DNA of 64,000 nucleotides, taken from positions 248,001 through 312,000 of the forward strand of contig JAOTOM010005127.1 of the NCBI GenBank assembly GCA_034440615.1, in the 5' to 3' direction. A program made the position numbers and the translations under genes. Source of the DNA: Ashinkailepas kermadecensis (taxonomy: Eukaryota > Arthropoda > Thecostraca > Neolepadidae). Positions within the stretch are counted from its first letter, which is position 1. Each line of letters opens with the position of its first letter. Positions 1 through 11,040 of the stretch are shown piece by piece. Below the pieces are notes generated by a model. It made no database searches. It was not told the origin of the DNA and saw nothing but the letters and a program-made list of their open reading frames with translations.

Positions 1-591
1 ATCACCTAAAACGTCACACACACTATAACTATCTGAACGTAATTAACGTGAAACTCCCTTAGCGTACTTAACGTGAAACTCCCTTAACGTAAATGTCCCG
101 TTGCCTTAGCTTTGCCTGCAAACCGCACTCGCTAGGCGGCGCGAATGAACATTATGGTCCGGCGTGCCTCTAAAAGTTGCTTCCCCCATTAACAGAGATA
201 TAGTGTTTTGGATGTACCCACACCGTTGAATTCAGATTCTCAGAACTACGACAGCATAAGGAAATGATCCAATCAATTAACTCGACTTTCTCCCCCGTAA
301 CGTCGAGACCCATGCTGTTAAATTTCAACACGTGTGCTGGAGGGGATAATATTTTTTTTAGGCGTGGGCCATTTATTACAACGCTACTGTTCAAAGATCA
401 TGTCAGGTACTCAGGCACACCGCAGCCCACCTAAGGTTTTCCTAAGGTAAATGTTTTCCCGTGGAATGATGTGACCACAGGCAGCATTTCGTGATATACC
501 TAAACGTCACGCACCCTTCACACATTATTATCAGCTGTTGGTCGAAGGGGAAGCAGGGAATCTACAAAGTGGTGTTGTCCCGAACCCACAC
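1..591. other. 5' flank of tRNA-Asp module, copy 1
   Basis: No gene is seen here. From about 228 to 591 the sequence is clearly related to 36808-37126, the flank of the second tRNA-Asp gene, with scattered substitutions and small indels. Shared landmarks in order are the segment around 240-270, the segment around 366-400 and the stretch just before the tRNA. The first ~170 bases contain a short repeated phrase (cgtgaaactccctta at about 48-62 and 71-85) and nothing else recognisable. The similarity shows that the duplicated block extends well beyond the tRNA itself. Confidence 0.7.
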
Positions 592-663
592 TCCTCGTTA
601 GTATAGTGGTAAGTATCCCCGCCTGTCACGCGGGAGACCTGGGTTCGATTCCCAGACGGGGAG
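592..663 (+). tRNA. tRNA-Asp (anticodon GTC), copy 1
   Basis: This 72-nt gene decodes aspartate codons. It folds as a complete cloverleaf. The acceptor arm TCCTCGT pairs with ACGGGGA and leaves G663 as the discriminator base. The anticodon stem CCCGC/GCGGG closes the loop CTGTCAC with GTC at 625-627. The T stem CTGGG/CCCAG closes TTCGATT. Internal Pol III promoter elements are present: an A box around TAGTATAGTGG and a perfect B box GGTTCGATTCC. There is no intron and no encoded CCA, as expected for a eukaryotic nuclear tRNA. It differs from the copy at 37127 by one base in the D arm (aagta instead of gagta). Confidence 0.97.
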
Positions 664-664
664 A

Positions 665-668
665 TTTT
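665..668 (+). terminator. RNA polymerase III T-run terminator
   Basis: A TTTT run two bases after the tRNA 3' end is a minimal Pol III terminator. The same four bases are the first bases of the 104-bp satellite unit, so a T4 run recurs at the head of every repeat. The second tRNA copy has the same T4 at 37200-37203. Confidence 0.7.
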
Positions 669-3055
669 GTTGCGAGCCCCATGTGAGGGGGTGTGACTGT
701 GGTGTGGCTTCCCATGGTTCACGAACTACAGGCGGAAGCGTCGCAGGCTGCAGGTGACGTCATACCTGTTTTGTTGCGAGCCCCATGTGAGGGGGTGTGA
801 CTGTGGTGTGGCTTCCCATGGTTCACGAACTACAGGCGGAAGCGTCGCAGGCTGCAGGTGACGTCATACCTGTTTTGTTGCGAGCCCCATGTGAGGGGGT
901 GTGACTGTGGTGTGGCTTCCCATGGTTCACGAACTACAGGCGGAAGCGTCGCAGGCTGCAGGTGACGTCATACCTGTTTTGTTGCGAGCCCCATGTGAGG
1001 GGGTGTGACTGTGGTGTGGCTTCCCATGGTTCACGAACTACAGGCGGAAGCGTCGCAGGCTGCAGGTGACGTCATACCTGTTTTGTTGCGAGCCCCATGT
1101 GACGGGGTGTGACTGTGGTGTGGCTTCCCATGGTTCACGAACTACAGGCGGAAGCGTCGCAGGCTGCAGGTGACGTCATACCTGTTTTGTTGCGAGCCCC
1201 ATGTGAGGGGGTGTGACTGTGGTGTGGCTTCCCATGGTTCACGAACTACAGGCGGGAGCGTCGCAGGCTGCAGGTGACGTCATACCTGTTTTGTTGCCAG
1301 CCCCATGTGAGGGGGTGTGACTGTGGTGTGGCTTTCCATGGTTCACGAACTACAGGCGGAAGCGTCGCAGGCTGCAGGTGACGTCATACCTGTTTTGTTG
1401 CGAGCCCCATGTGAGGGGGTGTGACTGTGGTGTGGCTTCCCATGGTTCACGAACTACAGGCGGAAGCGTCGCAGGCTGCAGGTGACGTCATACCTGTTTT
1501 GTTGCCAGCCCCATGTGAGGGGGTGTGACTGTGGTGTGGCTTCCCATGGTTCACGAACTACAGGCGGAAGCGTCGCAGGCTGCAGGTGACGTCATACCTG
1601 TTTTGTTGCCAGCCCCATGTGAGGGGGTGTGACTGTGGTGTGGCTTCCCATGGTTCACGAACTACAGGCGGAAGCGTCGCAGCCTGCAGGTGACGTCATA
1701 CCTGTTTTGTTGCGAGCCCCATGTGAGGGGGTGTGACTGTGGTGTGGCTTCCCATGGTTCACGAACTACAGGCGGAAGCGTCGCAGGCTGCAGGTGACGT
1801 CATACCTGTTTTGTTGCGAGCCCCATGTGAGGGGGTGTGACTGTGGTGTGGCTTCCCATGGTTCACGAACTACAGGCGGAAGCGTCGCAGGCTGCAGGTG
1901 ACGTCATACCTGTTTTGTTGCCAGCCCCATGTGAGGGGTGTGACTGTGGTGTGGCTTCCCATGGTTCACGAACTACAGGCGGAAGCGTCGCAGGCTGCAG
2001 GTGACGTCATACCTGTTTTGTTGCCAGCCCCATGTGAGGGGGTGTGACTGTGGTGTGGCTTCCCATGGTTCACGAACTACAGGCGGAAGCGTCGCAGGCT
2101 GCAGGTGACGTCATACCTGTTTTGTTGCGAGCCCCATGTGAGGGGGTGTGACTGTGGTGTGGCTTCCCATGGTTCACGAACTACAGGCGGGAGCGTCGCA
2201 GGATGCAGGTGACGTCATACCTGTTTTGTTGCGAGCCCCATGTGAGGGGGTGTGACTGTGGTGTGGCTTCCCATGGTTCACGAACTACAGGCGGGAGCGT
2301 CGCAGGCTGCAGGTGACGTCATACCTGTTTTGTTGCGAGCCCCATGTGAGGGGTGTGACTGTGGTGTGGCTTCCCATGGTTCACGAACTACAGGCGGAAG
2401 CGTCGCAGGCTGCAGGTGACGTCATACCTGTTTTGTTGCGAGCCCCATGTGAGGGGGTGTGACTGTGGTGTGGCTTCCCATGGTTCACGAACTACAGGCG
2501 GGAGCGTCGCAGGCTGCAGGTGACGTCATACCTGTTTTGTTGCGAGCCCCATGTGAGGGGGGTGTGACTGTGGTGTGGCTTCCCATGGTTCACGAACTAC
2601 AGGCGGAAGCGTCGCAGGCTGCAGGTGACGTCATACCTGTTTTGTTGCGAGCCCCATGTGAGGGGGTGTGACTGTGGTGTGGCTTCCCATGGTTCACGAA
2701 CTACAGGCGGGAGCGTCGCAGGCTGCAGGTGACGTCATACCTGTTTTGTTGCCAGCCCCATGTGAGGGGGTGTGACTGTGGTGTGGCTTCCCATGGTTCA
2801 CGAACTACAGGCGGGAGCGTCGCAGGCTGCAGGTGACGTCATACCTGTTTTGTTGCCAGCCCCATGTGAGGGGGTGTGACTGTGGTGTGGCTTCCCATGG
2901 TTCACGAACTACAGGCGGAAGCGTCGCCGGCTGCAGGTGACGTCATACCTGTTTTGTTGCCAGCCCCATGTGAGGGGGTGTGACTGTGGGGTGGCTTCCC
3001 ATGGTTCACGAACTACAGGCGGAAGCGTCGCAGGATGCAGGTGACGTCATACCTG
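665..3055. repeat. 104-bp satellite array, 23 copies
   Basis: The unit starts TTTTGTTGCGAGCCCC and ends GACGTCATACCTG. Phrase-to-phrase spacing is 104 bp (665 to 769), and 2391 bp gives 23 units. The units are almost identical: recurring variants are GCGAG/GCCAG, ggaag/gggag, and G-run length (ggggtg or ggggggtg). These variants are shared between non-adjacent units, which suggests unequal exchange. Every unit carries the 8-bp palindrome TGACGTCA. A single diverged unit sits in the same place next to the second tRNA-Asp (37200-37305), so this array is an expansion of originally single-copy tRNA flank. The 70-residue frame at 2459-2671 is only the repeat read through. Confidence 0.97.
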
Positions 3056-3322
3056 TTTTCCCTATCGTTTGAACACTTGGGCAAGTACAGTTTTTCATTC
3101 TCAACAATATTACCAATGCTCCGGATATTTTTCAGAAGCCATTTGGCGGAGTTCACACACCAATGAGACACGATATTTACATTCATTTAGCCATTACCAT
3201 GTATCCCGCTACCCAACATGGTCTGGAAATCATTGAATAGTCACACCTGTTGGGAATCCATAACACCCGTTTAATACACGAAATTGTCAACGATTACCAG
3301 TTAGTTTTTGGCCGCACTTGTC
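3056..3322. other. 3' flank of tRNA-Asp module, copy 1
   Basis: This stretch aligns with about 37306-37699, for example around 'cattctcaacaatat' and 'ttgggaatc(c/t)ataacacccg'. Copy 2 carries roughly 110 extra bases (about 37415-37530) that copy 1 lacks. No gene is visible. Confidence 0.7.
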
Positions 3323-3490
3323 GAACGCTGCAGTCCTTCACCAGTCTGTAGTGTCTACTGGTAGAAACGCTGCAGTCTTTCGCCAGTTTATGGTGCCTAC
3401 TGGTAGGAACGCTACAGGCCTTCACCAGTTTGTAGTGCCTATCGGTAGGAACGCCGAATGACTTCACCAGTTTGTAGTGCCTTCTGGTAG
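3323..3490. repeat. 42-bp tandem repeat, 4 copies
   Basis: The unit begins GAACGCTGCAG and ends with a variant of GTGTCTACTGGTAG. It recurs every 42 bp, with the last unit diverged. The same unit forms a longer array at 37700-37975 at the matching place in the second tRNA module, so the array predates the block duplication. Confidence 0.9.
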
Positions 3491-3519
3491 GATTTCCCTG
3501 TTAGTGCAAGAGCTGCGTT

Positions 3520-3888
3520 CAAGCAATGTTTGTGGTGCAAATGGCTTTATTGCTGGCAACTGAAAAGAACGCGGCGATGCGTTTACGATTCCCTCAACAT
3601 TTTGTGCAAGCTTTTCCTCAAATCGGGCACGTTTCATACTGCGTGGAAGCAGGCAAACGCAATTCCCATGTTGAAGATGGGCTGCAAAGATCAAGCAAGC
3701 AATACAGACCAGTCTCGCTTTTACCAATCTGTTCCAAGGTTTTGGACCAAGTTGTTCGTGAATGTTTGTTAGGCGCTTGCATGTTCGCGATTCCTGACTC
3801 CCAGCACGGTCTCCTGCCCCAAAAGTTCCTCTGTAACGAACCTTTCATCTTTCATATCTCAATGTTGATCGTGAATATCGTGCGGTAA
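3520..3888 (+). pseudogene. Non-LTR retrotransposon reverse transcriptase, N-terminal palm fragment
   Basis: The translation shows an early RT region split over two frames. The frame opening near 3530 reads a segment with the phrase HTAWKQANAIPML. After a frame change near 3690 the other frame reads QYRPVSLLPICSKVLDQ and then DSQHGLLP. This order (F-x-WK-x-A, then YRPVSLLP-x-x-SK, then QHGF/L-like) is typical of Jockey/CR1-type LINE reverse transcriptases. The frameshift and missing sequence make it a dead fragment. It lies directly after the tRNA module, on the same strand as the YADD fragment that follows, and is probably part of the same degraded copy. Confidence 0.75.
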
Positions 3889-4094
3889 ACAGACATATGT
3901 CATATGCACTGGTTATGTTTAGCCATCTATAAGTGGTAATCACAATCTTGTCTTGCATAAACTGAAGCATTCGTTGCACATAACTGTCACGTCACACATA
4001 CGGCTAGTTCATACCTGTGTGGGCGCATCAGAGAGTTGTGGGCAATGGAAACCCATCTGAATGAACACCTGTTCTGTGAAGCGTACCGGAGAGT

Positions 4095-4380
4095 AACATT
4101 CTGGTAGCTCTGCTCTTTACATTGCTTGTCACTGACATCCCGCTTCACATCATGGCAGACTGTCTGTTGTATGCAGACGATGTGAACATTTTCCATTTCA
4201 CACAGTTATCCACGAACATTACTAATCTGCAGGATGATATGGACAAGCTGTGTTACTTGTCTCCAAACCTGGATGTTGAAGTTAGGTCCTGCTCAGTGCC
4301 GATGTATATCCTTCACGCTGCGAAGTACACCCCACGTTACATGTTTTCCTGATGGTCACCTGCTGGAGCGCTGTGAAGAG
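4095..4380 (+). pseudogene. Non-LTR retrotransposon RT fragment with YADD catalytic motif
   Basis: Frame 4122-4352 contains DCLLYADDVNIF, with YADD encoded at 4170-4181. YADD is the catalytic core of reverse transcriptase motif C. It is followed by the expected weakly conserved region about 15-25 residues later (LQDDMDKLCYL). Between the 3520-3888 fragment and this one the RT middle part is missing or unreadable. The segment 4190-4380 is related at DNA level to 9485-9690, so both belong to one LINE family in the same orientation. Confidence 0.8.
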
Positions 4381-4397
4381 ATGCGCGACGTCCTGCC

Positions 4398-4560
4398 ATC
4401 AACCGGCGATACACGTGGGTAGGCTGCACCGCTCAACACTACTGCACGGCGGGTCAGTCTACCCAGCTGTATTCCGGATGTTGTTGTCCGACAATCAACC
4501 GGTGATACACGTGGGTAGGCTGCACCGCTCAACACTACTGCACGGCGGGGCAGTCTACCC
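4398..4560. repeat. Direct repeat, two 67-bp copies 96 bp apart
   Basis: Copies at 4398-4464 and 4494-4560 share nearly all bases, for example GGGTAGGCTGCACCGCTC in both, separated by 29 bp. This lies in the LINE fragment's downstream sequence and may be a local duplication in its C-terminal region. Confidence 0.9.
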
Positions 4561-4639
4561 TGTCGTGATCTTGCTGCTGGAGTGCTCAGCGCAGTATTCT
4601 TTCTACAGTGTGCCGCGGTTCACCCACGCGGTTCTTTTA

Positions 4640-5280
4640 CAATCGCCAAGAATCTAAGCGCACAAAGTATTTTCTTCACGGGTAGAATTGTCCAGCATCA
4701 ATAAAAAAATAATTCAGCTTCACTTTTGATAAGTAGCAGTTCCAAGAACCCTTTCATCCTTATTCTCAAGCACTTTGAAATTTTGAAATCGGTCAGAAAG
4801 GAAACATCGGGGTCTGACACGTGACATTTGTGACGCCATCAGTGATATAGTGACGTCATGCTTGTCTGTAGAAGGTCAACAATTATCGTTGCGTCCTTCC
4901 GGAATCATCACGAGCTGTCCGAAGGTACCCCTATTCTGTGGGTGCCATAGTTTCCACGCTCCTGAGGATGGAGGATGGGGCCGGGGCGGACATTCTGCCA
5001 GCCGCGGCCGGACGAATGACGATTTGTGACGAATGACGAGTGACGAATGACGAATGACGAATGACGATTTGAAGCTGTCAGACGCCGGCTACTGGGTATG
5101 GACTTTGGAAATAGTGCCCGCAAGGCTTCATGCCAACACCCTGTGCATGTGTGTGTGTGTGTGAATGTGTTTATGATATCATGTTGCGTGATAGTTGATT
5201 TTATGTATTTGCATTGTTTACAAGCAAGATGCCTGACTTTGAGGGGTGAACAAATGCCGAAGCTGTCACCGACGAACCTG
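4640..5280. other. Unassigned stretch with short GACGAAT repeats
   Basis: No gene is seen. At about 5011-5070 there is a short, imperfect 7-bp repeat of GACGAAT type. A palindromic TGACGTCA lies at 4851-4858, and a (TG)n run at about 5149-5163. Confidence 0.7.
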
Positions 5281-8250
5281 TGAGCTGTCTCAAATTCTTT
5301 GCATATATGGTCAATAAAACAAGATCCTCACGCACTTGCTTCGCCGCGTTGAAAAGGCATGTTTGATCCTAATTGCAATTGATACATATTTCAGCTAGAA
5401 ATGGGATAGTAGCACTTTTACGTTTCAAATCGTGAGTTTTGTCACCATTAAATCCATTAAAAAATTGTGGGGGAGGGGGCGCAGATAGAGGAAGCACATA
5501 GGATACAAATTATTGCTTACAAAGTTGTAAGTAAGTAAGCAGCATACAAAGTTGTTGTAATATAGCATACAAAGTAGCATTCAAAACAAGGAAAAAATAT
5601 GTAATATAACCTAACATAGCCTAACCTTCCATGGGATACAAATTATCTGTTAAGAAATGGATAATTTCCAAACAATTATTTTCTTTAAATAATTGAAAAG
5701 CAAAAAGCCTAACCAAATATAACCTAACCCAGCCTAAACTGTTTTTGAACCAAGAATACATGAGCATTTTTTTTTATTGCCCATTTTCCCACAAAAAAAA
5801 TCATAACTTACAACAAAAGCCTAACCTAACCTAACTTTATGAAAACTAATCCCTTTGCATGTTTTATGAAGTAAAATGTGTGCAAAACTTGTTTTGTGGT
5901 TACCTTAAACTGCAATATTACTAGTTTTGTTAGGCTAGTTTTGGTTTCATAAGCTGAAAGTGTTAAAAAGTCAACAAAATCCTCAAAACAAAGTTTGAAA
6001 TTGTTTTTCTTTCAAAGCATATTGTGTTAGCTTTCATTAGGTTGTGTTAAGTTTTTAGAAGTTGGGTAATTTGAAGAAAACAAATTGTTTGACATTTTCC
6101 AGTTTCCTTTTTGGGATTCTTTTCTTCAAGGGGAGGTCAGGTTATGTTTAGTTTCATTTATATGTTTTAAGCATTCACTTTTTTACTGTTAGCTGACTCA
6201 AAGCTTCTTTTTAGTGTTATTCTGATTTCAAACGGAAAAATAAGCATTTGCACAGAAAATAGGTGGTCCCATCATCTTGGTCACCTTTACAAATATTGCA
6301 CTGAACAAATAAGGTCCAAGAATATTTTTTTAAAAAACGCCTTCCAAGCACAAATCTACCATGTCGTCTTTGCTGGCTTAAGGGTAAGAGCATGAATACG
6401 AGTTGATCTAAAATTGTAAACATATTTGTCTAGGTGTCATGGATGGCCAAATTTTGCTGAATTCCAATTGACCACAAATAGCAATGATGCAGTTGTGAAT
6501 GATATGATAACAATACACGATACCTTTTGTGGTTACAGCAGCACACAAAGATTCTGATTTAGTAGGAATAGACATAATTGGAATGGTAATACCTATTGAC
6601 ATTACATTATTGAAAATTTCAGTGCCACAACTAGATGAATTAAATCCACATCAAATAAAGTCAGCGTGCTGCCAGAAGTTGAAGCTAATTTGTATCTTGG
6701 AATGTGGACATGGTACAATATGAAAAATTGATTATTTATATATTTTCGGCACCCAGAATATCGTCCTCTCCACCAAATTATTATCTCATTCTTCTTATCT
6801 GGGGGCTGAATGGTATTGTTCAGCAATTAACAGCTCTGCAATAAAATGCTCAAGACTCACTGGACAGCACAAGCAGAGATTCAGATGTCGCAGGCTGAAA
6901 GAAAAGCATCCTCTCCATATTGCATTACTCCACAACTTCTTGTCCACATTTCAATTTAGGATTATAAAGCACAAACAGAACCCTGTGGTAGGTAGGCACC
7001 TACCTATCTACCTAGGTACGTAAACCTTACCTGGTCAGCAGAAATAGCCAGCACAAGAAAATAAATGCCATGCTTGCATGGAATTGTCCAGTGAATCACC
7101 ACAACAAAAAACATTAATTACCTGCTCCTCATGATGCGTTGACATCGTCATTCGGCACCGGTCTGCCCCATCGTTCCCACTTTCCTCCAACACCGGAGGA
7201 CATATTTTTTTACGCGCAAGGTCTACCCTCCGTGCCTCAACTTGCTCCTCTTTGTGTTGCGCATTTCTCCTTCATAATTGCAGCTTTCATAGCCGCAAGT
7301 CACCTCCTTCCTTGACGGTGCAAAAGGCGTCGACTTCCCCATCGTTCCAGCTCCTCTCAAGGGCAAGCAAGGACACAGAATTGTCTTCATTCCCACCGAG
7401 GACTTGATGAACGAACCAACCGGTGGACAAAGATCATGGGGAAACCCAAGGCTATTTCATACCATTCAAGGAGATTCAATTTCATACCATTCAAGGGGAA
7501 ACCATTCAAGCCGCCAGGTATAATTTGTTCTCAAAATTACATCACAGAAAACCATACATGTACCAGCGGATCCATGAAAGAATGCGATAATGTTTTTGGT
7601 ATCTGTTGTGAGTTGCGTGAAAAAAATTGTCTTCGTGATGATTTGCTTTTTTTGTTTAACGAATTATTGCGCTAATTAAGGGTAAGCAGATGCTCTTAAC
7701 CTCCACGACGTTATTTCCCACAATCCGATTCTACTTCGTTCAGCAAGATCATTCAATAAGGTTTAACGCGCCACAGATGTCCCGCATGAGACAGCTCACT
7801 TGCTGTCTCATCGGCATACCGTCGACGTCTATGACAATTTAGCATAGGCCGCCACCTGTGCCGCCGATTTTCTTTCAGCCAGCAGCTGTCTCATAAGGAC
7901 GCTACCACTATATAAAGCATGCCATCTTCTAATGTCCAGGCCCAGAAATGGACTGATGCGATGGATTTAAAAAAAATGTTTTTTTTTCAAGCTTGGAACG
8001 AAAAAGACATGCCAGCCTTTGGCTGTCTCATTAGTCTTCCGTGTCCCTTTAGCTGTCACCGACGTGCGTCGGCGTGTCTGATGGCTTTTTTCGCCCCTGC
8101 TGAGTTGGCGGCGCCATGCCAATCACCAACAGCCAGCCACCAACAATCGACCATCAACCACTAACCACCAGCCATCGACCATCAGCCACTAGCCACCAAC
8201 CACTTAATCGTCAACTACCAATCATAAATCGCATGCCCCGCTCGCATGCT
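5280..8250. other. AT-rich region without recognisable gene
   Basis: This region is markedly AT-rich, especially 5280-6850. Short frames occur on both strands (for example 6217-6423 minus and 7436-7675 plus), but none shows a family I recognise. Between about 5600 and 5840 there are three short runs of CCTAA-type pentamers, such as CCTAACCTAACCTAAC near 5820. A region around 8110-8225 has short CCA/TCA-rich repeats leading into the 9-bp array. A degraded transposon is possible around 6200-6900, but I cannot prove it. Confidence 0.6.
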
Positions 8251-9180
8251 TCATTGACGCCACTGACACTACTGACACCACTGACACTACTGACACCACT
8301 GACACCATTGACACCACTAACACCACTAACACTAATGACACCACTGATACTACTGACACCATTGACACCACTGACGCCACTGACACTACTGACACCACTG
8401 ACACTACTGACACCATTGACACCGCTGACACCACTAACACTACTGACACCACTGATACTACTGACACCATTGACACCACTGACGCCACTGACACTACTGA
8501 CACCACTGACACCATTGACACCACTGACACCACTAACACTACTGACACCACTGATACTACTGACACCATTGACACCACTGACACCACTAACACTACTGAC
8601 ACCACTGACACCACTGACGCCACTGATATCACTGATATAATTGACGCCACTAATATCACTGACACAACTGATATAATTGACACCACTAATATCACTGACA
8701 CCACTAATATCACTGACAACACTAATATCACTGACACCACTAATATCACTGGCACCACTGATATAATTGACACCACTAATACCACTGACACCACTGATAC
8801 CGCTGACACCGCTGACACAACTGATATAATTGACACCGCTAATACCACTGACACCACTGATGTTACTGATGTCGTTAATATAATTGAAACCACAAACACT
8901 ACTGACACCACAGACACCACTGACACCACTTACACCACTGACACTGTCGACACCACTGACAGCACTGACACCACTGATATAACTGACACCACTAATACCA
9001 CTGACACCACTGATGCCACTGATGTCATTAATATAATTGACACCACAGACACCACTGACACCACAAACACCACTGATGTCATTAATATAATTGACACCAC
9101 AGACACTACTGGCACCACAGACACCACTGACACCACTGACGCCGCTGACATCACTGACTTCACTGACTTCACTGACGCCT
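8250..9180. repeat. 9-bp satellite (TGACACCAC)n
   Basis: The unit TGACACCAC and its variants (tgacactac, tgatatcac, taatatcac, tgatgccac) repeat with period 9 for about 930 bp. Because 9 is a multiple of three and the unit rarely creates stops, long frames stay open on both strands: Leu-Thr-Pro repeats on plus and a 325-residue Ser-Gly-Val repeat on minus. The second half (after about 8630) is more varied, with interspersed 'gatataattgac' variants. I do not regard the frames as proteins. Confidence 0.95.
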
Positions 9181-9370
9181 GATCCCACATGACGTCAGCC
9201 AGACAATCTGTCGGTGACGTGGTCGATGACGGACCTGCTGACGTCGTCGCTGGAGCCGATGACGGTGACGGTGACGGCCTAGAAGGTGACCCACTCACTC
9301 GGCGAGCGCACGCTCGCTGCCCGCACCGACGTGGTGATCATTCTGGACAACGACGCCAGCCAGCCGCCAG

Positions 9371-9480
9371 CCTTCGGGCAGAGACTGAGTATGCATCACT
9401 CACGGGCAGATACTGTGAGTACGCGTCAGCCTTCGGGCAGATGCTGTGAGCATGCGTCTTTCTGGGGCAGAAGCTGTGAG
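9371..9480. repeat. About 30-bp imperfect repeat, 4 copies
   Basis: GGGCAGA(t/g)(a/g)CTGTGAGT-type phrases recur at 9376, 9404, 9435 and 9465. The repeat abuts the LINE fragment that starts near 9480. Confidence 0.75.
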
Positions 9481-10548
9481 TGTAACGCATTTTCCATACC
9501 ACACAGTCATTCACGAAGAATGATGCTCTGCAGGGTGATATGGAGAGGTTGTGTCACTTGTCTCGAACCTGACTGCTGACGCTAGGTCCCGTCGACTGAC
9601 AATGTATCTCCTTCACGTCCCGAAGTGCACCCTACGTTGCATGTTTCCTTGACGGTCACCAGCTGCAGCGCTGTCAAGAGACACGCGACTACGGTGTAAC
9701 TTTAGACACCGTGCTAGCCTTCGCTCAGCAAGTTAACGACGCAGTAACAACAAAGGCAAACCGGATGCTGTGGCTGTTGATGCGGAGCTGCGGATGCCGT
9801 CTCTTCCTGGGCAGGCACCGTTTGAAGACACAGCCACTCTTGCTGCTTTCAGTGCTCACGTTCGCTCAGTGATGGAGTACGGCAGCGTTATTTGTAGCCG
9901 TGCCGCAGTCAGTCGCGGGGCTACATTTCAACGGTTCCAACACGGGATTCTGATGTGGCTAAACTCAGGCTCTCAAGGACTCACGGATTGTTGCTGGAAT
10001 ACGATACTTCGATGTCTTTTAAAAGTGTAATCCTTTACAGCCAGCCTCACAACACAAGCTTCCTACATAACTTAGTCCATACCCACTTGGAGTGTGTCCA
10101 CGTAGCGTCCCTCCCCGGTCCACACATTAGTCCACACTTAGCGTCCCTCCCCGGTCCACACATTCCTGGTCGCCTCGCACGCCAGTATGATGTTCTCCAC
10201 ATACCAAGGGACCGTGTGCACACGGTCCAATTACTGTTTGTTGCGACATTTGCCGGAAGCCGTGAACCGATTTGTGTCCTATAATACGCATCCTGGTTTT
10301 CTTACCAGGAATGTATTTGTCATGAGGTGCATGCATTTGCGAGGAGGAAAGGGATGCTTCCTTTTTGAAGTTTGGCTTAATTAACCTGTTTGCCTAGCGC
10401 CGTGTATGATCGCATTATGTGTGTTTTTTAACGCAGGTGTGCGCGTACATTTATTTGCGCATAGCTGTGTTTGTGTGTCTTGTAGGTCACGGAATTCGTA
10501 TTGTGCCTGTGGATGCTTGATTTAGTAAACAATAAACAATAAAAAGTG
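9480..10548 (+). mobile_element. LINE 3' end: RT thumb/C-terminus and 3' tail
   Basis: The 5' part (9485-9690) matches the DNA just after the YADD motif of the fragment at 4190-4380. Farther on, frame 9770-10030 reads VRSVMEYGSVICSRAAVSRG followed by FQRFQHGILMWL. This corresponds to the region after the RT core of Jockey/CR1-like LINEs, where 'RP-x-LEY-x-S-x-W' and 'ERVQ-x-x-FL' phrases are usual. The next segment, 10020-10380, carries scattered C-terminal coding traces. The element ends near 10523-10548 with AAACAATAAACAATAAAAAG, a short A-rich repeat tail typical of a LINE 3' end. It has several stops and frameshifts and is 5'-truncated. Confidence 0.75.
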
Positions 10549-10790
10549 ATATAGGGCCAGCCCATGGTGAGGGTACGGAAGTCTTTGCACTACTGCCGTT
10601 CCATTTAATACACAATACACAATGGCAGAGGACCAGCCTAGAGTGAGTGTGACGGACGCCTGGTTACAGCTGCGGTCCCCATTAATACACGGTAAACAAT
10701 AAACAGCGGTAGAGGGCTAGTCTACGGTTACCACGGTTACCACGGTTACCACCACGGAAGCCTTGCTGGTGCTGCGGTCCCCATTTTGTG
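10549..10790. repeat. Imperfect tandem repeat of about 70 bp after the LINE tail
   Basis: Three diverged units contain 'ag(g)gccagcc', 'acggaagcc/tctt' and 'ctgcggtccccatt' in the same order. They are punctuated by 'atacacaata' or 'taaacaataaaca' runs like the LINE tail itself, so the repeat may derive from duplicated LINE 3' ends. Near 10726-10752 GGTTACCAC is repeated three times. Confidence 0.7.
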
Positions 10791-10934
10791 TTACGTGTAC
10801 TTTTTCAGATCCCCTTGCGAGTGTTGAAGCGTTGGCTCCTGGAGATGCTACCAGTAACACCATGCTGCCAGAGTTCTTCTCACGTTGTTGCGTCCTCAGT
10901 GGATAGACTCACAGGCGCACAGGCTCAACCTCTC

Positions 10935-11040
10935 GACTATGACGTCACTCCTGCTCGGTGGCGGGTCAGGTCAGTACATCTCTCAACTCTGACTTCGCTC
11001 CTGCTCGGTGGTGGGTCAGGTCAGTACACCTCTCGACCAC
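10935..11040. repeat. Direct repeat of about 45-50 bp, two copies
   Basis: The phrase CTCCTGCTCGGTGG(c/t)GGGTCAGGTCAGTACA occurs twice with the same flanking CTCTC(g/a)AC. A TGACGTCA palindrome lies at 10940-10947 in the first copy only. Confidence 0.85.

Noticed and set aside
6217..6826. Transposase-like frames with Cys pairs on the minus strand
   Set aside because: Cys spacing (CNIC...CKC) loosely recalls a zinc-binding domain, but the frames are short, AT-rich and lack any catalytic motif.
8211..9188. 325-residue minus-strand Ser-Gly-Val protein
   Set aside because: It is the 9-bp satellite read through. Other frames of the same array are equally open, and there is no non-repeat domain.
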